NCBI GenBank assembly: GCA_029891385.1
Contig: CM057228.1
Span: forward strand, 22,530,309 to 22,594,308
DNA length: 64,000 bases
Direction of reading: 5' to 3'
From: Erythroxylum novogranatense
Taxonomy: Eukaryota > Streptophyta > Magnoliopsida > Malpighiales > Erythroxylaceae
Position 1 is the first letter of the stretch. Every line of letters begins with the position of its first letter. Shown here in pieces: positions 11,982 to 23,745 of the stretch. The translations under genes were made by a program, and so were the position numbers. A model generated the notes under the pieces. The model had not been told where the DNA came from. It worked only from the letters and a program-made list of their open reading frames with translations, and made no database searches.

Positions 11982-13287
11982 TATTGAACCAAGAGAGATT
12001 CCATTTGATGTTTTGAAGATAACAAAATTTAGTTACTACTAATGTGTTTATTATTTTGATGAAAATCTATATTAAAGTAAAATAAAGTCGTAAACTCAAG
12101 AAGATAAGTCATAAACTCAAGAAGTCAGTATATGAAATTGATAAAACGAAGATAAAGTTTGTAATCGATGAAATGAAGATCGAAGCAAGAACTAAAGGAG
12201 ATCAAGGCTCATCAAGTTCATTTAACATATTTTGTTATCATTTATGAGCTCAGTTTATTAATTTGATGCTCCAAAAAGCTCACCATGCATAATCATTTCT
12301 TCTTACTTTATTGCATGAGTCTTTACATTTATTGAGAGGCAATAAAGTTTTGATTTTAATATAAAAGTCTCTTGTTCTTTCAAATAATCTTCGAGGAACA
12401 TTATTGAAAGTGTTTTAATCATATTTGGATTACATAAATTGGTTTTGAGCATTTGAAGTTGTTAAATTCATATTTTTGGAATGATTAGTCAACTAATATA
12501 GGTTAGTGGTCGACTAATATTGGTTAAATTTACTGTAACGAGAGTTTGTAGCAACATTGGTTGATGTATTGGTTGACTAATGTGTCATATTGGTTGACCA
12601 ATATTCTAACAACTAGTGAATTTGGTGTTGTAAATACATGTCGGTCAATTAGTGTATTGTATAGCCATTGTAACGGCTAATTCTTGACTCCAATGACTAC
12701 TTTGGTTCTCAAAACATTAGAAATAGGTTTTTTTAATTTTTTTTTATCATCAAGAATGTTTTGGATATTGTATACACATATTTCAAAAATATTTTCAATC
12801 ATTTGAGCATCATTGTGCCATATTTGTTTGAGTGAGCTATTTTGAAGTTAGCAAATGAAATAAATGAGATATTTTTTAGTGGTAATACTTTGTCGGGGTG
12901 TTGAATATTATACTTGGGAGTGATCCAAGTGGTATTGAGGTTTCTCTTTACCATGAAAGAAGATTGTAAAAAAGGTTCCTATTTATATGAAAGATTGTGT
13001 AAAAGATTGTTCTTTGTCTTGACAAAAGAATTATAGCAAAATTCCAAGAAGAGTCTTGGGAGTGGACTTAAGCAACAATTATTTATCAAATTACTATAAA
13101 TCAATTTGCACTCTCTCTTCCCTATCCTCTCTAATTTATTGCTCACACGTTTGACTAATATATATTAAGAAATTTTCTCATCCTTGTTTATAATGATTTT
13201 TATTAATTGAATACATTGGCTAGAAAAATTATTAAATTTTATAAATATTCAATTCACTCCCCTCTTGAGTGCCATTAGGAACTAATA
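11982..13287 (+). repeat. 3' LTR of the SIRE-like copia element
   Basis: It is the partner of 3219-4495. It begins TATTGAACCAAG where TGTTGAACC is expected (terminal G to A change) and ends GGAACTAATA where the left copy has TAACA. A purine-rich tract sits immediately upstream. TTGACY/RGTCAA words cluster at about 12480-12680, including GGTTGACCAATAT. Confidence 0.8.
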
Positions 13288-15616
13288 AAATAAATACAAA
13301 TGAAAATATTTTCATATCATATTTCAATTATATAGTATACGTAAATTTTAATAAAATAAATAGTTATTGTTGTCATAATGTACCATACATGTATATTTTA
13401 TGATAAAAGTTACTTTTATATTCTTTAAATATTGATACATTATGATTAATAAAAAGACTAATTATTTTAAGATTTTATTAATAAATATTTATATGTTTAA
13501 TAATATTTATATACATATTAGTAGATGTGGGCGTAAAATAAAAAGTTTAAATACAATAAAATCATATTGATTTCTTTTAATATGTGTATAAAAATAAAAA
13601 TCTATTTATTTAAGTATTACCCACATGTATGTATTGGTATGTATGGTAAACATAAAACTAATGAAACATCAAAATTATAAAAGTGTTTTACGTAACTCTA
13701 AAATAAAAATATATTAGTATATAAAGTTTGTTTGGAATTAAAATTAATGTACACTGACCTTTTACTTTTATTTTATGTTTTAATTTATAATAAAAGTTTA
13801 ATATATTGTAAGTTTAAAGCTTAGGTCACGTTTAATGTGTGAAATAGTTATGTTCGTTTGTTTATTAAATTCTTTGTATATGTAATCATATTAAAATTTA
13901 AAGAAATAAATATGAGATTAATTCAATTTGTTATCATTAAATATATATTGTTAAAACTTTGAGTTTATACATCAAATACAAACATTTAATGATGGATACA
14001 TATTTAATAGTAAAATTTAAATAAAGAATCATATCCTTTCGATTCAATATAATATTAGAAAACGTAACATATGTATAATTAGTTATAAATAATTATTTAA
14101 ATCAAAGAAATTACTTTACCATTTTTATGAATTATTTGTTAGAAAAATTAGATATATTTGAAATAATTAAAATTTACTAAAATTAGATATATTTGAAATA
14201 ATTAAAATTTACTAACAGTTAATTATTTTGTATTTATATATTGATATTAGTTTACAAATAAACATTTATTATTTTAACAAATTAACATTTATTTAATATA
14301 TTTTTAAATTTAAATTATATTCACTAAAATTTTTCATTTATGAATTTTGGTTAATGTAATCCTTCTTTATATAGAGAAATGGATATCTACTAGGAAACTG
14401 CAACAATATCTACTAGGAAACTGCAACAGAATAACCAGTTTTCTAGTCCCTCTTCGCAAAATTAAACGATAACAAAAAAGGGCCAAAGAAGTGGAGAATC
14501 CGATTCACTTCACAAAGTGAGTTTGTTGAAGGGAACAGCAACAATATCCTGTAGTAATAATCTCGCTAATACGTGAGGTATAGTAGGCAACTTCTCTCCA
14601 ATCAGTAGGTTGAAAATAAAGAAAAGCAAAAAGAAGGTTGAACCTAGGTATAGACTTTGTAAGATTGTGACCATAAAATGAAAAAAGAACCAACACCCTG
14701 GTCCCAAAGTGCGAGTAACATGTCATGCATATAATAATGAGCGAAAAAAGGAAGCAACTTTGATGAGTAAAAAGTGTTTGCCGTCTAAACCAAGGAATGA
14801 GCATGGCAATACGACGTGCATGGTCCTAATGAGTGGGTCTCTCTGAGGGATCCATGGCACCAAACACAAGTCACGCACATATCTATATTAATCTAAGGAA
14901 TTGGTTAGGAGTCGCACTGCATGTGCTAATTGATCATTGTTATCTTGACAGGGGATTTACATTTACCCCTTTGCTTTCCCATTTCTCATAAATCTGTCGT
15001 AATATTCTGTCATATCTCCTAATATCATGGAGAATATTACGCTTAGCTATAAACATGTAACTAGCTAGTTGTAAATTAAGGCATAGTTATGTTTAGAATT
15101 TGCATGAAAATACGTACTGCTTCTTTCTGTGTATATATGTATGTACTACTTTTGTGAATCAATAAATCAGATTTTCATCTCAAATCTTTTCTTTTCACCT
15201 GCCTAAATCACATCCCCAAAAAGATGATTATGTTGGATCCCGGCCACTGTTGATCTCATCTTCGACTCATGGCTAGAGTTGCTTTGTCCTTTTCATAACT
15301 ATGCCTAAAAATCATATTCAATCATTATGGAACTTGTTATCTCGTAATAATAATAATTTTGTATACATACAATATTTGTAAATTAGGAATTTTCTCATTT
15401 ATGGATTTATTAAAATTTAAATGCATAATAAAAAAAGTACACCAACTTTTTCTTTTATCCGCAATATAATCACTTAATGGTAATTAAGTTTCACCACGTG
15501 GAGGGCAAGAATCCAACATAGACCTTCTTCTCTTTAAGTCACCCAATTGCCACGTGTACTATTGAAATATTCCAGTACAGGGCAAAAGTTAGATCTGAAT
15601 GTAAGTATGATCTTAA
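13288..15616. other. Unassigned AT-rich intergenic sequence
   Basis: Very AT-rich to about 14350, with a 35-bp tandem duplication at about 14145-14215 and a direct repeat of TATCTACTAGGAAACTGCAA at 14383 and 14407. From about 14400 to 15600 base composition is more balanced and could be single-copy DNA. A 99-codon minus-strand frame at 14505-14804 has no recognisable domain. I support no gene here. Confidence 0.6.
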
Positions 15617-16580
15617 GGGTATGTTTGGATGTGGGTGGAGGGATGGAAGGGAATAGAATGGAATGACCCAAATGACTCAGGCCATTGTTTGAGAGTCTAT
15701 TTTGAAACATGATGGAATGACAATTAATGGCTTTGGAAGCCATCCTTTGCCATCCAAAATTCAATATTTTGTGACCTCCCAAATTGAGGGGTCAAGGATG
15801 AAATGGCATGACTTGCCTTCCAAACCTTAATTTAACGACAAAAATACCCTCAAAAATAATATTACTTAGATGATATTATAATTTATAGAACTGTTAACCT
15901 CAATGCTATAAATAATAGTTACATTAATGGTGATAAGGTGAAAAAAAAGGTTTTTTTTAATGTTTGGGTACGCAGTAAATGAGTTTCATGTATTCATGAG
16001 ACACGAGCTTCATTTTTCAACCATTACATCAAAATTTTAAATTTTAAATATGTTATTAATAAACACGGCTCAAATGTACTTGATAAAGCAAGCATTGTAA
16101 ATGTTCATAAATTTTAAATATATTATTACTATACACTGCGAAATGTAGAAATAGATTTACAACGCCAAGAATGATTATCAACCATACCAAGACACATGAA
16201 TAAATGCCTAACGAAGAGTACAGTGCGATAAGGGTTAATGAAAAAGAACAAGAAAGTTAATTGCTTATATTGAAAAATGAGAAAACTATATTATGGGCAT
16301 CCTACAATTTGAAATGCTTTGGGGTTAGTAAAATAGTTTCATGGCAACTATGCATATTTTATTACAAGAGTAATTTTGGAAAAAAAATATTACAAGTCTT
16401 TCCATTCCATTCATTTTTAATATCACTTCCAAACAATAGTCAAAAGAGTCCCTCTCTTATTTTATTTAAACTTCCAAACAATGGAGTGGCTCATTTTATT
16501 CCATTCCATTCCACTCCATTCCGTTCCGTTCCATTAATTGTCATTCCATTCCATTCCATAATAAACTCCCAAACATACCC
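15617..16580. mobile_element. PIF/Harbinger-like non-autonomous element, 964 bp
   Basis: The ends are inverted repeats beginning GGGTATGTTTGG, with 12 matching bases and further similarity inward (GGAATGGAATGAC and CATTGTTTG in both arms). The element is flanked on both sides by TAA (15614-15616 and 16581-16583), the target type of PIF/Harbinger and Tourist-like elements. There is no transposase inside, and the 129-codon reading frame within it is composed of the ATTCC-rich subterminal repeats. It must have been mobilised in trans. Confidence 0.8.
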
Positions 16581-17289
16581 TAAAACTAGGGGGAGAGAGG
16601 ACGGAGGAGTCGTTCGTATCTTATTCTACATGCATTCATATATTCAATAAATCAAATCCACAAAAAATACATGCTTATAAAGTAGGATAATAGCGGTTAT
16701 ATTAATATGTCAATTAACGACAGAGCAGGGAAACAGTTGGGGCTCTATAGGGACAATGATGGACGTCACGTGCACCGACACCTTTTCTGCTGGTGGACCC
16801 CACAAGACAGCTACAGTTCATTCGAGTGGACCATCACCAGATCTGGCAAATCTAAGGCTCCATAGTCTGTACCCTCTTGTAGGTTTCACACGCCTTACCC
16901 ACAGGTCAGCATTACACAATCCCGGCAATGGGAGGAGTGGGCCGCCTTACTGAGAAGCTGACTAAGATCATATCGTAATTTACCCCCTCACCATTCTGTC
17001 AGGCCGGGGTGTGGGGGCGTCTGAGGTGGGCGATCCACCTTTTGGGACAAGCATTACACCATAAAATGCCCTATCTACCCTGTTTTGTAACTTTTCTAAA
17101 AAGCAAACAAATGTTCCAGGTTACGTATGTTCCTCTTAATAAGTCGACTGTCATTTTTAAAGAATAATGGGAAATTTTAGTCTAAAATAAATACTGGTTT
17201 CCAAATAATGTATTTTGAATGAATTATCTATAAATTTAATAATTAAAAATATAATTAGTTAATTAATTAATAATAAATCCTGACATAAA
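16581..17289. other. Unassigned intergenic stretch with a GC-richer segment
   Basis: 16740-17060 is noticeably GC-richer than its surroundings and may be single-copy DNA. It contains a CACGTG-type palindrome (GTCACGTGCACC) near 16766. I recognise no protein or RNA in it. Confidence 0.5.
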
Positions 17290-17294
17290 GTACA

Positions 17295-17453
17295 AGTTGA
17301 TAAGAGAAAAAAATGATAGTTTTTTATTGATATGTTTCTACAGAAATCGACCCAGCCAAAATATAAGGTAAGGGTCTAACAAACTTTAGCTAAACGACAA
17401 AAATAATCATTGTCAAAATAACAAAAAAACAATTTATTTCTATATTCTCAACA
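17295..17453 (-). repeat. 3' LTR of the Ale-type copia element (shortened)
   Basis: It is nearly identical to 23283-23437 over its main part and ends CTCAACA on the plus strand. Where the partner has 25-30 bp starting TGTTAAAATC, this copy has only AGTTGATAAGAG, so its outer terminus was deleted after insertion. The target duplication GTACA next to it is intact. Confidence 0.85.
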
Positions 17454-17713
17454 CTCCCACTCAAGTTGGATGGTGATATATGTCAATCACATCCAACTTG
17501 GATAGTAAGTAGTCATGTTAATGATTGCCAAGCCCTTTCGTAAAAATGTCTGTCAACTGATCCTTTGTTGAGATGTGTCTAGACCATTCTGAATACTTTG
17601 TCTCACAAAATAACAGTCAATTTCTATGTGTTTAGTCCTCTCATGATAAGTTGGGTTTGTTGCGATTTGTATTGCTGCTTGATTATCAGAATGAAGAACA
17701 TCAGGTTTATTTC
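17454..17713 (-). pseudogene. Copia RNase H, C-terminal fragment (Ale-type)
   Basis: The minus strand reads [20 protein letters not shown] then [12 protein letters not shown], the C-terminal half of the copia RNase H, including the conserved Asp of SDN and the TKHIEID motif. The fragment is cut at 17713 by solo LTR A. Its N-terminal half, with the SSAEAEY motif, lies on the other side at about 20168-20270. The reading continues toward the polypurine tract and the LTR at 17453. Confidence 0.8.
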
Positions 17714-18354
17714 TGTAACATCTCGTTACCGGTGTGATGGGCATATCGGTAATTAGGATGGTTTGAGTAGTGAGTGCATTCATGATTGAATTGCACGTAT
17801 AGTGAGTTTTGCATCAGTGATAAATGAGATTAATTGAGTAAATTGCACATGCATCTTAGTATCATGCATTCATGATTATTCCAGCATTTAATTGTGGTTT
17901 TGAGAAATGAATTGTGAAAATTGAGATAAAGTGTTAGATATGATTTAGTGAGAAATGAGTTATTGAGAATTTAGTGATAAGAGGAAATTGAGTAGTCAAG
18001 TTGGTTAGATTGTGCATTGGTTGAGAATTTAAAGAGTATTGAGTTGTATAGTTGATTTAGAGTGAGAATCGAATTTGAGGAAATTGAAATTGAGATTTGA
18101 GTATAGAATTGAGTGTTTTGTATTTTTGAGGAATTTTGAGAATTTTTCTGGAATTTTTAGAGATATGAGTTCGGACCGGAAAATTTACCTAGAGACTGAT
18201 AATTGTGAATTCGGTTCTGAAAGTGAGTGAATTGTGACTTGAAAATTTAAAGTTATGAGTTTAAGAATTTTTGGTGATGAGCCAGTGAAATTAGGGATTG
18301 AAATTAAGTGATTTGAGGATTGATAGATTTTGAATCTCAGTTGAAATCAGCCTA

Positions 18355-18385
<31 letters not shown>

Positions 18386-18749
18386 AGTGGCTTGGGAGTT
18401 AGGGTTAAACACATTTTTCCCCTTTTCCCTTCTCCTTCGCCGTCGACGATCGTGAGTTCTTCCTTGGAGATTTCGTTGATTTCTCTTGATGTGGCTGAGG
18501 TTTTGTTTGTGATTGAGTGTGGGTGATGCTTTGGTTGAGATCGAGAGTGATTGAGAGTGATTGAAGCTTGGAGAGTTTGGACGTTTTCGATTTCTAGGGT
18601 TCCGTCGATTTCAGTGATTTGGTAAGTTTTATGTGTTTAATGCTGTATTTATGGTTATTACTGGTTATTTATGGCATTTAATGTGTTAGTATGGTAGTTG
18701 AGAGAGTTATAATGAGATTTTGAGAGTATTAATGGCGAAAATGAGAATC

Positions 18750-18975
18750 GGAGAAGACGAACCAGTCGCACGTCACGACGAAGGAATTAAATAGTTAATT
18801 GTGTTATTAGTGCATCGCGACGAGCGTGAAAACTGGGACGTCGCGACGAGCTTCATGAGGTGTCGCGACGAGCGGGAGGTTTTAGACGCCGCGACGTGTA
18901 GTAGGTGACGTTGCGACGAGGCGCGGAGAAGCAACCTGTACGTCCCGACGAAGAGACATAGGTCGCGACGAGGGG
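18750..18975 (+). repeat. CpG-rich CGCGACGAGC array in solo LTR A
   Basis: The word TCGCGACGAGC or close variants occurs about seven times (near 18825, 18841, 18862, 18887, 18909, 18944 and 18961), separated by 10-35 bp of ordinary sequence. The core GTCGCGAC is a palindrome. Corresponding arrays lie at the same relative place in solo LTRs B and C. Confidence 0.85.
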
Positions 18976-19327
18976 ATGAATTTCTGAAGTGAACTAGTTG
19001 AGTCTTTTGAGCTTATCTGTTACCGTAGACCTCCTATTGAGATCATTCTTGTTTCATTGTGAACTAGAGAAAGAAGTCTACAAGTGTAGTATTATTGAGA
19101 GTTGAATGATATCTAGAGGGATCGTGAATTATCGAAAGTGAATCAATTAGAGTGCCAAGTATGACCTAAGTGTGATATATAAATGTGAATACTTGTGATT
19201 GAGAATCAGTGTATATAATTGTGAGTAAGTGTTTTGATTGTGATAAGCGAGTTAAGTGAGATAAATGTGCTAGAGACTGTGCAAGTGTTAGTGCATGCTA
19301 AGCATGATCATAAGTGGTAATTAATCA

Positions 19328-19507
19328 GTTGTGACTGGAGCTTAATGATCAGAGCTTTAAGCTCGATATCAGAGAATGGGCCTAAGGCCAAAAAGGAAAT
19401 AGTGCATACCCAGAGGGCTCTCCTATTCCTAAAGTGAGTGGGCAGTAGTGCATATCCTGAGGGCTCTCCTACTTGCCAAAATGTGAACATTGACGCTCAG
19501 TCACAAC
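19328..19507 (+). repeat. Inverted-repeat-bounded hairpin block in solo LTR A
   Basis: GTTGTGACTG (19328-19337) and CAGTCACAAC (19498-19507) are perfect 10-bp inverted repeats. Inside lie small inverted repeats (GAGCTTTAAGCTC; GGCCTAAGGCC) and two copies of an AGTAGTGCATA...GAGGGCTCTCCTA unit of about 60 bp. Solo LTRs B and C have the same arrangement. Function unknown. Confidence 0.85.
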
Positions 19508-20167
19508 GATATCATAAAATGAGAAATTGTATACATTATGCATGTGAAAGTGTAGCGAAATTTTGAATACGTGTGATGTATGCTAAATGTGAATTGATAT
19601 GTACGAGATATGTGATAGTGTAAGCTGTAAATTGTGTAAAGTGCTTATAGTGTTGTAAATTGTCTTAAAATATATCTATGAGATATATATATTATGTGTA
19701 TATGCATGAGTTGGGTGAACCATCGATGATGGTTTCTCATTGAGTTCGCAAACTCACCCAACATTGCAATATATTTTTCAGACGGCGTCGATGGGACTCT
19801 AGCTCCGTGATAGTTTTCTGCGGTGAGAGTTCGTGATCAAGTGCGTGATGGATCATGTGTCGGTCATTTGGACCGATATCTATATTTTTTGGGATGACCT
19901 AGTATAGGCGTTTTATCGGTTTCCTTTTGGATTGTTGTATATAGTTGTAGGGACCGATAGCTTTGGTCTATATTTTGGATTGATATGCGAAATGAAAGAA
20001 ATATTGTGGTTTTAAATATTAGTGAATTGCATGTTGTGGTTTATTTTATTGATGCCATGCGAGTGTTTAGTGATCGTTAGCGATCGTAACACTTCCTTAC
20101 TGTGAGATATGCGTCGGAACGACCCACGGGCGTCCCGGTGTGTACCCCACGGTGAGGGGGCGCTACA

Positions 20168-23100
20168 ATTTCCCTTGATTCCTAGTTCTGCTATCAGTCC
20201 AAGTAACCATTTTAACTCTCAACAGTGGAAACCATGCTTTTGTATTCAGCCTCTGCTGAAGACCTTGATATTTTATTTTATTTCTTTGATTTCAAAGAAA
20301 TTAGAGAGTTGCTAAACTTAATACAAAATCCTATCACAGATTTCTTTGACATAAGGCAAGATGCCCAATTAGAGTCATAATAAGCAGTTAACCTTGGATT
20401 TTCTGATGAACTGAGAAGAATTCTCTATCCTGGATTCTTTTTGACATATCTAACAACTCTCACAATACGGCTTCGTAATGAGATTTTTTTGGTTTCTGCA
20501 TAAATTGACTCAAATGTTGCACACTATAGGTTATATCTGGTCTAGTATTTGTCAGATATAGAAGTTTCCTAATCAATCTCTGGTAAACACTAGCATCTAT
20601 CAAGACTTCATCATCAACTTTCTACTGTAAAGATTCATCAAAATCTGCAGTAGTTAACTTTAAATTTTGTTCCAATGGAGTAAATGTTAGCTTTACTCTA
20701 GTTAATCCAAGATCCTGAATCAACTCAAGTGCATACTTCCTCTGACTTAACACTATACCTTTATTTGATCTTGAGATTTCAATCCCAAGAAAGTATCGTA
20801 GGTTTCCAAGATCCTTCATTTTGAAATTCTGATGCAGTATGGCCTTCAATTCATCAATCAAGCCATTGCCATTTCCAGTTATTAACAAATCATCAACTTA
20901 AATCAGCATAGTGACTTGTTTAGAACCTTCACTCTTAGTAAACATAGAGTAATCGTATTTACTTTGAGTATAACCATTATGAACAAGAGACTCAGTCAAC
21001 TTCAAATTCCATTGCCTGAACGCTTGCTTCAAGCCATATAGGGATTTGAGTAACCTGCGTACCCTATTCTCCCCCTGATTGCCAAATCCTTGAGGTAAAG
21101 CCATGAAAACTTCTTGCAAATCTCCTTCCAGAAAAGCATTATATACATCCATTAATAAGGGCCAGTGAAACATAGCAGCAAGAGCTATAACAGTTCTAAC
21201 AATAACATGCTTGGCCACTGGAGAGAAAGTGTCTCAAAAGTCAATGCCCTCTTGTTGACTATACCTTTTGGCCACCAATCTGGCCTTAAACCTTTCCACT
21301 TCCCATTGGAATGATATTTCACCTTATAAGTAGTCTATGGGAGTTTTGCCAGAAGGTAAAGAAATATTTCAATGTGATGGAAGTTTCATGTTTGGTTTTG
21401 AGTAAATAGATCCATGTCATTCTTGTAAAGTCATCCACAATGGTAAGGAAAAATCTATGACCACTATGAGTTAACACTTGATAAGTCCCGATAAATCAAT
21501 GTGAATCAAGAAAAAAGCAGAAGAAGCTCTACTGTGACTTTCAGGAAAAGTTAATCGGGTTTGCTTAGCCAATGGACATATGGAGCAAGAAGACAGATCA
21601 TGCTTTGCATTGAAAATAGACTCCAGTTCATTGATTTTTTTTAGTTTCAATACAGAAGTGTGGCTAAGTCTGGCATGTCATACTTAAGGATCATTATGTA
21701 AAGTCATAAAAGAAGAAACAAATTGTATGGGCAAAGGTTTGGAAGGCTTAGCAGATAGTAAACTTGTGTCTGAAGGGAACTTGGATGGTGTGAGGAAGTA
21801 TAAGCTGCCATGTTCTTTACCAATCCCCATCATCCTTCCATTGCAAAGGTCCTGAAAAAGACAAAATGTAGGGTAAAAGGACATTGAACAATTTAAATCC
21901 TTTGTGAGCTTTGAAATAGAAATCAAGTTATAGCGAAAATCTGGTATGTATAAGATGTTTGTGAGGGTTTGATTTGGTGACAATCTATGAATTCCTATAT
22001 GAGTGACAGAGGTGGATTTTCCATTTGGCAACTGAACACAAGAATTGTTAGAAGCAGTGGCAATAGGAGAATCCAAACAATCAAAATCAAATGTCATATG
22101 ATTGGTAGCTCCTGTGTCAAGGATCCACCCTAGTTTAGTGGAATTAGAAGCAGAAACAATACCTGCCATGTTTACCAAAGCAGAAGTGGATGGTTCTTTA
22201 TGTAACAGTTGAAGAAGTTGTTGATATTGTTCAGTTGTAAGAACAGGTGTAGAAGGAGGCTTAACAGTAGCTATCTTTGTATCTGGAAACTTATCAGAGG
22301 AAACAACATTGTTAGCAGCAGGTTTCTTTTTTGTAAATTTAAAATCTAGTGGAAATCCAATCAACTGATAACAATTAGCATCGTTTATGTTCCTTGACAT
22401 GGCAATGATCACAGTAACCGTTGAAGCGTGATTTCGGATTACTCTGAGAGGATGAATAAAGTGCAGTGGGTTCAGCAACAGACAACATTGTTAAAGAAAG
22501 AGCACGCCGAGACTCTTCTTGAACCAACATCGAGTATAGCTGATTGACAAAGGGAAGAGGTGACATGAGTAATATCTGACTTCGAACGTTTGAGTAAGAA
22601 TCGTTGAGACCCATTAATAGCTGAAATAGATGTTGTTGAAGAAGATGGTTGGAGGTCTTCCGAGAAGTATCACAGTCACAAGTAGAGATGGGAACCAACG
22701 CATCATACTCATCCCATAAAAGATGGAGCTTCATGAAATAGACAAAGATGAAAGTGGTACCTTGAAGATGTGGAAATTGTTTGATGAAGATAATAGATGC
22801 GAGATCCGTCCACTTTGTCAAATCGTTCCTTAAGATCTTGCCAAACGAGTGAAGCACTTGAAGCAAAAACGATGCCAGCAGAGAGATCTTTGCAGACTGT
22901 GTTTAAAATCCATGAGAGAATGATCGTGTTACAACGATCCTGGTGAGAGTGAAATTCAAGAGAAAGCTTGGATTCCTTACAAGACCTATCAACAAATCCC
23001 AATTTGTTTTTGGCTAGAAGGGCGATACGCATGGAGTGGCTCCAAATGCTATAGTTTTCAATACCTAGAAGCTTATGAGAAACGAGTAAGGCGCCTGGTG

Positions 23101-23170
23101 TATTTGAGGGTTGCAAATACAGGGGATGATTAAAATCCAGTACACTAGGTGTTTGAGAAAAAGCCATCAT
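20168..23170 (-). pseudogene. Ale-type copia gag-pol pseudogene
   Basis: Read from 23170 leftward. Gag opens with HPLYLQPSNTPGALLVSHKL and ENYSIWSHSMRIALL, typical of Ale-type capsid. A C-poor knuckle region (YCDHC ... CYQLIGFPLDF) follows at about 22390. The protease has WILDTGATNHM (about 22110) with its Asp intact. The integrase part (about 21650-21230) is broken by several shifts. RT has LLMDVYNAFLEGDLQE and LKSLYGLKQAFRQW. At the active site, YVDD reads stop-VDD because the Tyr codon is TAA (near 20898). KMKDLGNLRYFLGIEI follows, then RNase H to SSAEAEY. The ATG at 23170 or 23167 fits the family start. Not functional. Confidence 0.88.
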
Positions 23171-23257
23171 GAAAGAGGGAAAGAAAAAACACAGAAGAAA
23201 ACGTGAACTGACGATGACCAGAAGAAGAAGGAAGTCGTCATCCACACTCTGATACCA

Positions 23258-23437
23258 TGTTAAAATCAGTATACCAGAAGAAATAAGAGAGAAAAATGAT
23301 GGTTTTTTATTGATATGTTTCTACAGAAATCGACCCAGCCAAGATATAAGGTAAGGGTCTAACAAACTTTAGCTAAACGACAAAAATAATCATTGTCAAA
23401 ATAACAGAAAAAACAATTTATTTCTATATTCTCAACA
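23258..23437 (-). repeat. 5' LTR of the Ale-type copia element
   Basis: 180 bp, TGTTAAAATC...CTCAACA on the plus strand. The primer site TGGTATCAGAG (minus strand) abuts it at 23247-23257. The outer side is followed by the target duplication GTACA. Confidence 0.88.
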
Positions 23438-23525
23438 GTACACTTGATTTCAATATATATATATATATAAGTAAGTCTCTCTATAATTTTTCTTCTATAT
23501 TTCAAGGTAAATTATGCAAATTTTT

Positions 23526-23706
23526 AATGGGAGTTGTTATTGTTATCATTATTGTTGTAATGTTTCAATGCAAACGCAAACAATGTGTTAAGTTGGATTT
23601 GTATGTATATATATATTTAATGGGAGTTGTTATTGTTATCATTATTGTTGTAATGCTTCAATGCAAACGCAAACAATGTGTTAAGTTGGATTTGTATGTA
23701 TATATG

Positions 23707-23738
<32 letters not shown>

Positions 23739-23745
23739 ATTGTAT
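23526..23745 (+). repeat. 93-bp tandem duplication followed by a TA/TG microsatellite
   Basis: A unit beginning AATGGGAGTTGTTATTG starts at 23526 and again at 23619, with one substitution (GTTTC to GCTTC). Each copy ends in a GTATGTATAT run. The second copy leads into (TA)n and then (TG)n at about 23697-23740. The 70-codon reading frame over it is a by-product of the repeat. Confidence 0.9.

Larger units (their letters stand above)
3219..13287 (+). mobile_element. Ty1/copia LTR retrotransposon, SIRE/Maximus-like, decayed
   Basis: Two related long terminal repeats (3219-4495 and 11982-13287) flank a gag relic in the same orientation. The left LTR ends TAACA and is followed directly by a degenerate TGGTATTACAGTGG, a weakened copy of the plant initiator-tRNA primer site TGGTATCAGAGC. 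A purine run (AAAAAAGGAAGA) precedes the right LTR. AATAA occurs just left of the element and one base after its right end; in such AT-rich flanks this is weak evidence for a target duplication. The gag has the family's N-terminal domain and zinc knuckle, but pol is almost absent: a probable solo LTR (6732-10404) fills its place. The divergence of the LTRs and of gag marks an old insertion. Confidence 0.75.
17714..20167 (+). mobile_element. Solo LTR A (Ty3-type, 2454 bp), duplication ATTTC
   Basis: It starts TGTAACATCTCG and ends GGGGGCGCTACA, the TG...CA ends of a long Ty3-type LTR. ATTTC flanks it on both sides (17709-17713 and 20168-20172). There is no internal gag-pol, so recombination between two LTRs removed the body. 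Notable parts: a (TA)n run (18358-18386), GGTAAGT (18621), a CpG-rich array (about 18750-18975), a hairpin array inside a 10-bp inverted repeat (19328-19507), and TGAGTTCGCAAACTCA (19741-19756). The insertion broke the RNase H of the Ale-type element. Homologous to solo LTRs B and C. Confidence 0.95.
17295..23437 (-). mobile_element. Ty1/copia retrotransposon, Ale/Retrofit-type, with nested solo LTR A
   Basis: The short LTRs (about 160-180 bp) and the gag and RT motifs fit the Ale/Retrofit lineage. Read on the minus strand, the 5' LTR (23258-23437) is followed at once by TGGTATCAGAG, the primer-binding site. A polypurine tract (GAGTGGGAG) precedes the 3' LTR (17295-17453). GTACA flanks both ends (17290-17294 and 23438-23442), a perfect 5-bp target duplication. 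The 3' LTR has lost part of its outer end. A 2454-bp solo LTR sits inside the RNase H region. The coding region has several stops and shifts, so the element is dead. Confidence 0.88.

Noticed and set aside
14505..14804. 99-codon minus-strand reading frame
   Set aside because: Overlapping open frames and no family resemblance; more likely chance.
19328..19507. Hairpin blocks as hammerhead ribozymes or retrozymes
   Set aside because: No CUGAUGA and GAAAC core arrangement is present, and the host elements are long Ty3-type LTRs, not retrozymes.
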